From: a bacterium
GTDB lineage: Bacteria > Patescibacteriota > Gracilibacteria > Absconditabacterales > Absconditicoccaceae
Direction of reading: 5' to 3'
Assembly (NCBI GenBank): GCA_020627925.1
Contig: JAHDFY010000003.1
Span: forward strand, 112,534-176,533
DNA: 64,000 nt
This document shows positions 31,266 through 40,146 of the stretch, piece after piece. The position numbers were made by a program, and so were the translations under genes. How positions within the stretch are numbered: the first letter of the stretch is position 1; each line of letters opens with the position of its first letter. The notes beneath the pieces were generated by a model, which searched no databases, was not told the origin of the DNA, and worked only from the letters and a program-made list of their open reading frames with translations.

Positions 31266-32414
31266 ATGCTTATAGATATGGAAATAAAATTTAATTCATA
31301 CTCTTACCAGGAAGTAGTTAAGGGAAAAACTGTCAACTTTACCCTTCTTGAAGGTTTAACTTTGCCTGAAAAGGCTAAAATTACAAGTGTTGCCTGTATT
31401 CCTTATATTAAAAGTGAGGATATAGTCGTAACAAAATTAGAGCGTGGTTATGATATACCAGGTGGTCATGTTGAAAATTCTGACAATACATTACTAGATG
31501 CTTTAAAGAGAGAGTTATCAGAAGAAGTTGGCCTAATAATTGGCGATTCTGTTAAAATAATAGGAGTAATATCATCTGATTATTATGGCTCTTCAAAAGA
31601 AGATATTAGTTACATGGTTATAACGACGACACAAAATATAATAAAACTTGAGGATGATTTTGAACCTCAACTTGAATCTTTGGGTCGTGAAGTTATGTCT
31701 GATAAAAATTTTTTAGCTTATTATAAGGCTGGAGATAAAACATTGATGAATATTCTTGTTATGAGAGCAAGACATATTCTTGGTAAAAAGCAACTTAATG
31801 AAACAAGAGAATTTTTTACAACTGAAAGTGAATGGGATAGGTCTTATGCTAATGCTACTTGGGCTTTCCTAAATCAAAATTCTGATGAATATGAACGCTT
31901 AAATAATATTGTCCAATATTTGGAAAATAGAGAAATTAAAGAAGTATTAGATATTGGTTGTGCATATGGCAACATAGCATCTATATTGTCTAATTCAGTT
32001 AATTATCTTGGTATTGATATAGCACCAACAATTATACAAAGAAATCAAAAACAATCCTGCTTTGGAGAATCCGTAAAATTTCATGTTTCTGATTTTACAA
32101 AGAAGGGAGTTATTTTTGATAAAAAGTTTGATGCTATCGTTGCGTCTGAAATTCTCTATTATTTCAATGCTACTAAACTTAATAAGTTCATTGAAAATAT
32201 TAAGAATAATTTAGCACAAGACGGAATTTTATGCGTAAGTATGTGTCGTAGTGATCGTTCTGATATACATCCTACTGATTACTATTGGAAGAAAATAGGT
32301 GAACACTTTGAAAAAATTGAAGATATTGTGTTTTCAGGAGATACTTATACTTGGGACATAGCCTTCTATCAAAAAAATAATATATGAAAAAAACAAATAA
32401 AAATATCGCCATAA
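31266..32414 (+). CDS. NUDIX hydrolase - SAM methyltransferase fusion
   Basis: An N-terminal NUDIX domain (residues ~1-170) has the box GGHVENSDNTLLDALKREL followed by SEEVG, the metal-binding site of enzymes that cleave nucleoside diphosphate-linked substrates. The C-terminal class I methyltransferase domain (~205-370) has motif I VLDIGCAYGN and LGIDIAPT, and ASEILYYF. The original stop is probably the UGA at 32385-32387, which overlaps the next ATG as ATGA. In the UGA=Gly host it reads on for nine residues to TAA 32412-32414, the end given here. ATG 31278 is an alternative start. Six bases separate it from the gene before. No other UGA occurs in frame. Substrate may be a nucleotide sugar or its product (inference). 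Confidence 0.8.
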
Positions 32415-33457
32415 CAACTCATTCTTGTATAGATGATGGTATGGCTATTCATCTCAAATCAATTCAAATAGCATTAGAAAAATTTTATCATGTTACTTGT
32501 TTAGATGATGCGAAACATTATTCAATAAGTTATTTAGACCAATTTGACTATGTTATAAGATATGGTTGGAGAATGGAAGAAGGGGCAGGTTTTTCTACAG
32601 GTCGCTTTGATTGGAATATTAGTTCATCAAGCGCCAAAAACATTCTTGCAGTCTGTTTTGACTGTAGAATGCTGTCTCCAGAAAAAATACAAGAAATAGA
32701 ATTAAATTTTGATACACTAATATTTGATTCTAGCTTCTCACATCAGAATGGTATCAAATATTTTGGACACAAAGTAACAGAAATTGTCAGTCCAGCATTA
32801 CTTGGTCATCCTGGTGTAAAAGAAAATATTGTAAATAAAAAAACTACTAGCTATAAGTTCTTGCATATTTCTAATAGTCTTCATTATATCAAAGGTGTAG
32901 ACTTAATAATAGATGCTTTTAGATGTGCGTTTGACTCATCTAATGAGGGAGTGCAACTAGAAATTTTAGCATCTGAAAATGATGGTAAATTAGGAGAATT
33001 TAAAGCTATTTTCCAAAGTGAAAATAGAAAGTTCCAGTTAGTTATAAATCAAACCAGGTACTCTCATAACAATATTTGGTCTCTTTATGAAAAAGCAAAT
33101 TGTTATGTTTGTGCAAGTAGAAGTGAGACATTCTCACTACCAACAGTTGAAGCTGCTAGTGTGGGTTTACCTATAATTATGCATAATAATGGTGGAATGA
33201 GAGATTATTCTCCAATGTGCGTTCATTATGCACCTAAATCACAATTGGAGACTATTCCAGAAAATATTTGGAGAAAAAATAAATCTATTATTACTATGAG
33301 ACCTAATATTCGTAGTTTGGCTAGCAAAATGATGCAAGCATATACTGAAAAAAGAGTTAATGTATACGAAAGTAGAAAAGCATTAGTATATCGCTACTCT
33401 ACGAATATAATTGCAGAAACTCTAAAAACTATTTTAGTATGAAACATATTGTTCTAG
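32384..33457 (+). CDS. GT-B glycosyltransferase, family 4-like
   Basis: The C-terminal half shows the GT4 nucleotide-sugar-binding domain: FLHISNSLHYIKGVDLIIDA, NCYVCASRSETFSLPTVEA and then ASVGLPII, including the E-x7-E motif (E in SETFSLPTVEA). The N-terminal acceptor domain is divergent. It should transfer a sugar from a nucleotide donor to an unknown acceptor in the cytoplasm. Starts inside the end of the upstream gene (ATGA overlap). Its own probable original stop is the UGA at 33440-33442, again an ATGA overlap with the following gene; under UGA=Gly the frame adds five residues and ends at TAG 33455-33457, as annotated. No other in-frame UGA in 352 codons. Confidence 0.85.
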
Positions 33458-34113
33458 CATATCATCATTTTGTAAAAAATAGTTATGATAAAAAATCCAA
33501 GCTATATATAGATGAAGTACGATTTAGGTCTCATTTACTCTCACTAATGGAATCAAATTATAAACCAACTATTTCTTTAGCTGATTGTATGAACGAAACA
33601 AATACATTCCATATTACAATAGATGATGGCTATTTAAACTTTTACAACATTGCTTATCCAATATTAAAAGAATTAAATATTCCAGCAACCTTATTTGTTC
33701 CTACTTCTAGAATTGGAATTACCTGTTTTGAAGAGGATTACGGAACGAATCAAACATATTGTTCAAAAGAACAATTGTTAGAATTTGTTGCAAGTGGACT
33801 AATTAATGTTGAGTCACATGGACATGGTCATATCAAGCTTTCTAACCACTCCTATAGAGAACAGTATGAGGATGTAGAAAAATCATTAGATATTTTTTCT
33901 AGTTTAGGATTAAAATCAAATGTTTTTTGTTACCCATATGGTTTGTATAATGAAGATACTGTGAGAATTTTAAAATTATTAGATTTTAATTACTCGTGTT
34001 CAACAGTAACAGGAGTAAATAAAACAATTGATGAATATAAAATTGAAAGATTAGCTCCAGATTCTACAATGAATGGAAATGATTTAATTAAGCTAATAAA
34101 GCTATATAAGTAA
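33439..34113 (+). CDS. NodB-type polysaccharide deacetylase
   Basis: This 224-residue carbohydrate esterase 4 (NodB homology) protein has motif 1 ITIDDGY (catalytic and metal Asp), motif 2 SHGHGH (the H-x3-H metal pair) and motif 3 CYPYG. It would remove acetyl groups from N-acetylated sugars. There is no signal peptide, so it should act inside the cell, unlike peptidoglycan or capsule deacetylases; this fits a role in making a glycosylated small molecule or precursor together with the three genes before it. Ends at TAA and is followed by a terminator. No internal UGA. Confidence 0.87.
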   Translation: MKHIVLAYHHFVKNSYDKKSKLYIDEVRFRSHLLSLMESNYKPTISLADCMNETNTFHITIDDGYLNFYNIAYPILKELNIPATLFVPTSRIGITCFEEDYGTNQTYCSKEQLLEFVASGLINVESHGHGHIKLSNHSYREQYEDVEKSLDIFSSLGLKSNVFCYPYGLYNEDTVRILKLLDFNYSCSTVTGVNKTIDEYKIERLAPDSTMNGNDLIKLIKLYK

Positions 34114-34138
34114 AACTGACTAATAATTAACATATAGA

Positions 34139-34172
34139 GTCGTTAGATGCATTTTATCTAGCGGCTTTTTTG
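34139..34172 (+). terminator. Intrinsic terminator of the four-gene island
   Basis: A stem of gtcgttagat / atctagcggc (one G-U pair) with a short loop is followed by six T's. It closes the operon 26 bases after the deacetylase stop codon. Confidence 0.8.
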
Positions 34173-34355
34173 CTTATAAAAAGATGAACAAAAACTTTTT
34201 ATAAAAAATTTAGTTTTAGTAATAGAGACTAATCTACAATAAACACATATTTTACCTAACTATCCCTCCCATCAAAGCTCCTATTGTTATTGACACAATA
34301 TTTACGTATAAACAGCGGGTAAAAAGATTTCTAACAAAATATTTAACGTAAGATT
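34173..34355. other. Intergenic region upstream of secreted paralogue 1
   Basis: AT-rich spacer with no gene. It ends with ATTTCTAACAAAAT (34327-34340), the word also found before the island's first gene. TTGACA at about 34289-34294 could be a -35 box, but no well-spaced -10 follows. Confidence 0.4.
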
Positions 34356-34745
34356 ATGCAAAGATTTATTGCAACACTAATTCTCATTTCTATTATTTCT
34401 ACAGCTTGCTTCGCTCAGGATGAGTGCTGGGAAAAAAGAACGAAAGCACATACATTTGGCGTTATAGTCAAAACAACTCCATCTGATATAACAAATATAT
34501 TAAATAAATCCAAGACAAGATGGACTAATTTAATGCTTTCTACTCAGGATGTCAAAGATTATTTTAACCAAGAAGCAACAAATAAAAAAGGCGTGTCTAA
34601 ATGGAAACAAGGCACAAAATTATGGATAGAGGAAAATAATAAAATAATTGGTTGCTATGATAGTGATAATCAGTTTCTTGCGCTCCTAGAACCAACAGCA
34701 TCAAAAACTCCTGTTCCTAATAACATATCAGGAGCCAGTTGGTAA
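34356..34745 (+). CDS. Small secreted protein, paralogue 1
   Basis: The 129-residue protein has a Sec signal peptide (MQRFIATLILISIISTACFA, then QDECW). The mature part shares a pattern with the gene at 34893: ECW.KR near the start, an acidic/Trp helix (W..L..S...VK.YF) and LWIEENNKIIGCYDSDNQFLAL near the end. Two cysteines per mature protein probably form a disulfide. Function unknown; its position beside the island is the only context. No UGA codon. Terminator follows. Confidence 0.75.
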   Translation: MQRFIATLILISIISTACFAQDECWEKRTKAHTFGVIVKTTPSDITNILNKSKTRWTNLMLSTQDVKDYFNQEATNKKGVSKWKQGTKLWIEENNKIIGCYDSDNQFLALLEPTASKTPVPNNISGASW

Positions 34746-34778
34746 TTTGAGGGAGGGTGAGACTAGATAATAGAAATG

Positions 34779-34811
34779 AAAAGCTTAAGAATATTTTCTT
34801 AGGCTTTTTTT
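34779..34811 (+). terminator. Intrinsic terminator between secreted paralogues
   Basis: Hairpin aaagcttaag / cttaggcttt with an AT-rich loop, followed by seven T's. Confidence 0.75.
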
Positions 34812-34892
34812 GATTAACCTCAAAACATCTCTTGCTATTTACAAAAAAGTCATTGTAATCGTGTATATTATTAAAAACAAAACCGCAAAACT

Positions 34893-35297
34893 ATGCAAAG
34901 CAAAATTATCATATGCCCGCTTGTCATTGTCATCATTTATTTTTTCTCAACAAATTGCTCTTTTGCACAACAAACAGCCAAAGAAGAGTGTTGGCAAAAA
35001 AGAGAGCGTAGTACGACAATATGTCGCATGACTCAAACCTCTCCCCAGGAAATCAAGAACTTGAGAAACATTTCTCATGAGACATGGCTTAATCTTAAAG
35101 TTTCTCAAGAGGAGGTAAAAAAATATTTTGACGAGATAGTAAAAAACAATTCCAATATTACTATTGCAGCGAATAAAGAAAAGCTGTGGGTAAAAAACAA
35201 AAACAACAAAATAATTGGTTGTTACGATAACACCAATAAATTTTTGGCTCTAAAAAAGAGTACAAAAAAACTCACTATCTCACCGCCTAAAACCTAA
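34893..35297 (+). CDS. Small secreted protein, paralogue 2
   Basis: The 134-residue exported protein has a signal peptide with a hydrophobic core (IIICPLVIVIIYFF) ending near FAQQ. The mature part aligns with the gene before: EECWQKRE, W.NLKVSQEEVKKYF and LWVKNKNNKIIGCYDNTN. It carries one extra Cys (ICRM). The pair arose by tandem duplication, each copy keeping its own terminator. No known family recognised. TAA stop; no UGA. Confidence 0.75.
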   Translation: MQSKIIICPLVIVIIYFFSTNCSFAQQTAKEECWQKRERSTTICRMTQTSPQEIKNLRNISHETWLNLKVSQEEVKKYFDEIVKNNSNITIAANKEKLWVKNKNNKIIGCYDNTNKFLALKKSTKKLTISPPKT

Positions 35298-35352
35298 AAA
35301 AGGTGGGTAACCCTGCCACCTAACTACGCAAATACACCGTAACATACGAAAT

Positions 35353-35386
35353 AAAAAAACTGAGGAACATATTCCTCAGTTTTTTA
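35353..35386. terminator. Bidirectional intrinsic terminator
   Basis: A perfect hairpin (aaactgaggaa, 4-base loop, ttcctcagttt) with A's before and T's after lies between the convergent secreted-protein and mutL genes. Confidence 0.85.
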
Positions 35387-35389
35387 TTA

Positions 35390-37174
35390 TTAATGTCTTT
35401 CAAACATTGCATCAACATGTTCTTTGTCAACTTTAACAAAAAACGGCCTTCCATGCTGACAAACAAACATTCCATCAATATGCTCAAATCCATCTTTGAC
35501 TAATTGTTTCATTTGCAAAGAGCTAAGTTTATCTCCTGCTTTGATGGATGTTCTACACGCTCTCATTGCAAAAATCAAATCCAAAATAGCATCAAAATTG
35601 ATTGCATCCATCACCAATACTTTATCCAAAAGCTTTTCTATATCGACATGATAATCAGAAAAAACTTTGGGTACAGCATAAACAGCCACTTTGTTCTCCC
35701 CAATGAGATTGCAGTCAAAACCTATCGTATTCAATTGTTCACATTTTGTCTCCAAATCAGGCTGTGCTTGCACTGCAACAGTCAATGCTTGCAAAAGAGG
35801 AGAGGGAACCAATTTATTTTCTTTTGCATCTTTTTTCATTTTTTCAAAATTAATTCTCTCTGCAAGAGCATGCTGATCTATATAATAAATACCATCGCTT
35901 GACTGCAAAACAATATAAGAATCCCAGAGCTGGCCGACCACTTTATAATAGCTATCAATCAACAAATCGCTTTCTTCCTGTTCAATCAATGATTCATTAC
36001 TAGCAACATGTGCTCAAACTGAAAGGCCTAATCCTGGCGAAGTAGGGACGTTGGGAGTTTTTTTTCACGGAGTGTAAAATGCAAATGAACGTTGCGTTGC
36101 TTTTCATTTGGGTCATGCAAACTTTCCATAAGTAGGAAATGAATCACGCTTTTGCTCGCCATAAGGTTTGTTCCAGTTGGTTACTTTTTTCCCGGCCAGT
36201 GATTCAGACACGATGGTATTGATACGATTAAATATCGCACCAGGGTCAATAAACTTTACTTGCGTTTTACGTGGGTGTACATTGACATCCACCAGTCACG
36301 GACGGATATCCAAAAACACGATAGCAAGAGGGAACTCTCCGTACACAATCTGTCTTTCAAAAGCTTTCATGATTGCTTTTTTGATAATTCTATCTTGTAC
36401 TGGTCTTCCATTGACAAAAAACTTCATGTTATCCGCAGTCCCAAAACGAAGAGTCGGATCACCAATCACTCATTTGACACGCAGCATTTCTCCTTCTGTT
36501 TGCAAATCTATCAAATGATCCGATCGATCTTTTTTGTAGATTTCTTTGATTCTTGTATGTAGATTATCCGTTGGTTTGAGATCAAAAACCACCCTTTTGT
36601 TCTTGATAAGCGTCCATTGTAATTGGTAATGCACAAGCGCAAAATCCAAAAAAAGTTGATAACAATAAAAATATTCAGTCTGACTCGACTTTAAGAATTT
36701 TTTTCTTGCTGGTGTATTATAAAAAATATCCTCCACCATGACATTGGTACCACTTTCAAATGGAACTGGCACCGTGTTAAAACAAATTTCTTTGTCGTCT
36801 TTTCGTATTTTGGTAGCAGTAATTGCTTTGGGTGTTTTGGTTTGGATAGTCACCTTTGCAACTTCCGAGATACTTGCTAATGCTTCACCTCTAAAACCAT
36901 AGGTCCCCAACGTGTGTAAATCATCCTCATTGGCTATCTTGGATGTTGCATATCTAGAAAGCACTAATTCCGAATCAGCATGTTGTATTCATGTTCCGTT
37001 GTCTGCTACTTGGATCAGTGCCTTACCTCCATCTTGGATCGTCACCGTGATATGGGAAGCCTGAGCGTCAAGAGCATTCTCAATCAATTCTTTTACTACG
37101 CTTGCTGGTCTTTCTACAATTTCTCATGCTTTCAATCTATTGATCATGTAGTCAGGAAGTACCTTTATTGTCAT
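35390..37174 (-). CDS. mutL: DNA mismatch repair protein MutL
   Basis: The GHKL ATPase N-terminal domain has [30 protein letters not shown] and an [11 protein letters not shown] motif; the C-terminal dimerisation domain has the endonuclease motif [12 protein letters not shown] (DQHA-x2-E-x4-E) and CQHGRPF. It therefore looks like the nicking type of MutL found in organisms without MutH. At 594 residues it is of normal length. UGA glycines occur in the N-terminal ATPase domain and in the linker. MutS is not in this window. ATG start at 37174; the neighbouring DivIC-like gene is divergent 84 bases away. Confidence 0.96.
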
Positions 37175-37258
37175 TGTCTCATTGTATACCTAAATTGCTC
37201 TTATATTTTATTACACTTTTGTTTGAAAATTGCAAAAGGAATAGCTAAAAAGGGATAG

Positions 37259-37678
37259 ATGAAAAAACAATCTCCTATAAAACAATATTACAAAAATTAC
37301 AAAAACTTGATTATATACTGACTTGTTGGTATTAATGTTTTTTGAATGATTGTAGCGATTAGAGTATTCATGAATTATCGCAATATCGAAGCATCTATTG
37401 TTGAAGTGCATCAACAAAGCGAGTTTATCAAACAAAAAGATTTGTACACAAAGAATTTCCTAGAACCATATTATTTTTCTGAAGACGCGCCTTATTTTCT
37501 TGCACATGAAAACAACAGACTATTCCCATGAGAAAAAAGAGTAAGATTTACCATCCCTACCCAATCAGCAATTTTTACCAACAACAAACGCAATCAAAAC
37601 CAAGAACAAGAAGAAGTGACACCACCTTATGCACGAAGATCTTTTCTTTGGGAAAGACGAAAAACCAACCCATTCTAG
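37259..37678 (+). CDS. DivIC/FtsB-like septum formation protein
   Basis: This small bitopic protein of 139 residues has a short cytoplasmic Lys/Tyr-rich N-terminus, one membrane segment (LIIYGLVGINVFGMIVAIRV, residues ~17-36, with two UGA glycines), a short coil and the conserved-looking YFLAHENNRLFPGEKRVRF end of Patescibacteria FtsB/DivIC-like proteins. Such proteins stabilise the FtsL/FtsQ divisome complex. The family call rests on layout plus the PGE motif and is tentative. It ends with an Arg/Gln-rich tail, and the TAG stop lies in the loop of the terminator. Confidence 0.6.
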
Positions 37679-37692
37679 TGGATTGGTTTTTT
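37660..37692 (+). terminator. Intrinsic terminator overlapping the stop codon
   Basis: Hairpin aaaccaaccca / tggattggttt with the loop ttctag, followed by eight T's. The loop contains the stop codon of the gene it ends (TAG 37676-37678). Confidence 0.8.
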
Positions 37693-37714
37693 TTATTTCG
37701 TTTTTTGCTAATAG

Positions 37715-39085
37715 TTAGGTGATCAGTACAAAGTTGGTGAGTAAGTACCCTGCTCCTATCACTACCACACCAATGAAAACATACATGATGTATCTTCTGA
37801 TTGATGCCAAGTTTTCTTCACTATCAGGTTTGATCAAAAACTTGAATGTAAGGAAGATAATGATAGCAAGCACAAAGAAAGCAGCAAGCGACATAACCCA
37901 TCTCACAATTTCATACAAAATAGGAATGTTCGCATTTGCAAACAGAGGAGAACCAACTTGCGTTACATCCGTGGCATTTTGGTTACGTATTTGCTGTTCA
38001 CTTCCATACACAAATTCGATCAATTCATTGGATGCCAAAATTACAAGTATTCACGTTACCGATGCCACAATAATATTTTTTGATTTTGTTTGTACTTCCT
38101 CGCTACTTGATGACAAGAAGAAGAACACACGGCTCATCAAAGTCAAAAATAAGACCCCAACCACGATATACAAGAACAATTTCAAGAACGGATAGACAAT
38201 CAAGTCATAAAACTGTCATGCTATTTCCACTCCACTCACGGCCTGTATTTCACCGCTGGACAGAATTGATTCATAAATCGTTGTTGCAATAAACAAGGCA
38301 GACATCATCACGATAACTCCCACAACACCCCAGATGATATAACTAAATCATGTCGATACTTGATCAGCATCATCCGAAAAGAACATATAGTAGAAGCCAA
38401 TAAGAGCGATGAAAATACCCGCAATAATAATACCAGGAATTGCCAAATCATTGAGGACTCCTAATATGAATGCTTGTACTCATTCTGCGCCTCTTTGTGG
38501 TACTGCAGTATCAAGTTTTTCTTTAATTGGATCTCTTGCAAGATTCAATGTTGCGTCAAACCTTCCTGGGCTTGTCTCAATTACTCTCAATTTTATCGAA
38601 TCAACGACCACACTTCCGGGAGTAAGAGAAAACTCATTAGTAAAATTAAAACGACATTCTAATTCAATCAAAGTATTAGGAACCGTCGTTGCCGTAGCAG
38701 GAACAGAAATCTGCGTCAAAACCTGTTGTGTGGCAGCCTGTACCAAAAAACTGTTGATCTCTGGCGATTGATACAAAATTTGCGGAGCAACCGGCCCGGT
38801 AAGGTTTTGACAAGTAATAAATCCTGTGGCCAATGATGGAATAGCGAGACCTGCACCAGCTTCCAAATCTTGTGGACCATTGTTGATAAGCAACGCTTGA
38901 AGCTCAGGAGACGAATACTGAGCAATTCCAAATTCTCCTGATGCCAAACCAGCAGAAGAAACATTTTGTTGTGCCAATTCCAAATCACCAAACACAACAT
39001 CAGTCTGTTGGGCATAAGTAAGTCAGATGGTAGCACACAACGAGAGAGCAACTACACATGCAGAAATAATAAGACGAAACATCAT
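37715..39085 (-). CDS. Polytopic membrane protein of a type-IV-secretion-like block
   Basis: The 456-residue protein has an N-terminal signal peptide (MMFRLIISACVVALSLCATI, then LTYAQQ), a ~190-residue extracytoplasmic domain with few Cys and about seven hydrophobic segments in the C-terminal half (for example VQAFILGVLNDLAIPGIIIA, IIWGVVGVIVMMSALFIATT, IVRWVMSLAAFFVLAIIIFL). It is third in a same-strand row with VirB4 and another membrane protein, so a channel or pilus-base role (VirB6-like or pilin-like) is inferred from context only. Starts 18 bases before the next gene's stop. Two adjacent ATGs are possible starts. Confidence 0.7.
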
Positions 39086-39102
39086 AGCAGTCAAAAATAA
39101 AA

Positions 39103-40119
39103 CTAATTTTTAATTCATACTTTTTTGCCTATCCAGACAAGCAATTGCGCGCATTCATGTAAGACAGGAATCAAAGGATACTGTTTGTAAGGAATCATAA
39201 TAAGATATCTTGCGGCCAACAATCACAGCGCTAGCACTTCTATCCCCAACCTCAGCCCAAACAAATATCACGAATAAAGGCCATAGGCATAATAAAGCAA
39301 AAAGAGAACAAAGAATGTATATTCAAAGAACAGCACAACATTTCACGTAAAGCTATGCAATTGCGTGTATTCTCTTCTTTGATGGAGCATGAGGTCCTTA
39401 AGAACAACATCTTTTTTGGAAATATAGTATTGCCAGGTATAAAGACATAATCATTTCAAGTCTCATCGAAGTTCCTCAATATTGACCATAAACAAGGAGT
39501 TGATGTTTTTTTTCCATTGTAGAGGCAGAATATCATAGCCACTCATTAAGGTAATCAATCTAGTGATAATCAATAATACGACAATACCTACGAATAAGAC
39601 AGAGTGGGTCATCAGCACACTAGCAACAAGCAGTAGTGTCCACAGCAAAGACTCTTTGAGCAACCAAAAGGGATGGTCAAATTTGTGTACCTTATACCAG
39701 AGATGAAAGTTGTATCAGGGCAAAAAGCTTTTTAGCACATCTTTTTGAGATTGTTCTATTTTGGAAATAGAATAAATAACATCATCCGCATGCTTGATCA
39801 ATGGCGTATGTGAAAAGATAAATACCGATCCAATCACCAACAACGCCACCAAAAGATACATAGCAACGGTATACGCCAATTCAACAAACAATGTTGGTTG
39901 AATAAAATTGTATGCTCCCATTATTGCAACCACCGCCGCAAGTACAAGAGAGACATAACCCAATTTTGCATATCACAGAATAAAATTCTTATCTTCTGGG
40001 GAAATTACAATGGTTATTTTTTTTACAAAAAATTGCACATACGGAGCAAAAAAGAACAATCCTGCCAATGACAAGAATATCCTTGTTTGCTGTGGTAGTG
40101 ACACCATTGAAGTAGCCAT
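39103..40119 (-). CDS. Integral membrane protein next to VirB4
   Basis: The 338-residue protein has about seven to nine predicted membrane segments in two groups separated by a polar loop (SKIEQSQKDVLKSFLPGYNF). No motif of a known family is visible; it does not look like PrgI, the small protein that often precedes VirB4 in Gram-positive systems. It lies 27 bases after virB4 and 17 bases before the next membrane protein gene, so these three are probably one transcript. Several UGA glycines. Confidence 0.7.
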
Positions 40120-40146
40120 ACGATGCTAGTAAAAAGATAAAAACGC

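Noticed and set aside
31278..31280. Second ATG as start of the NUDIX-methyltransferase
   Set aside because: Possible, but ATG 31266 gives normal operon spacing (6 bases) and I cannot decide without homologues, so the longer form is kept.
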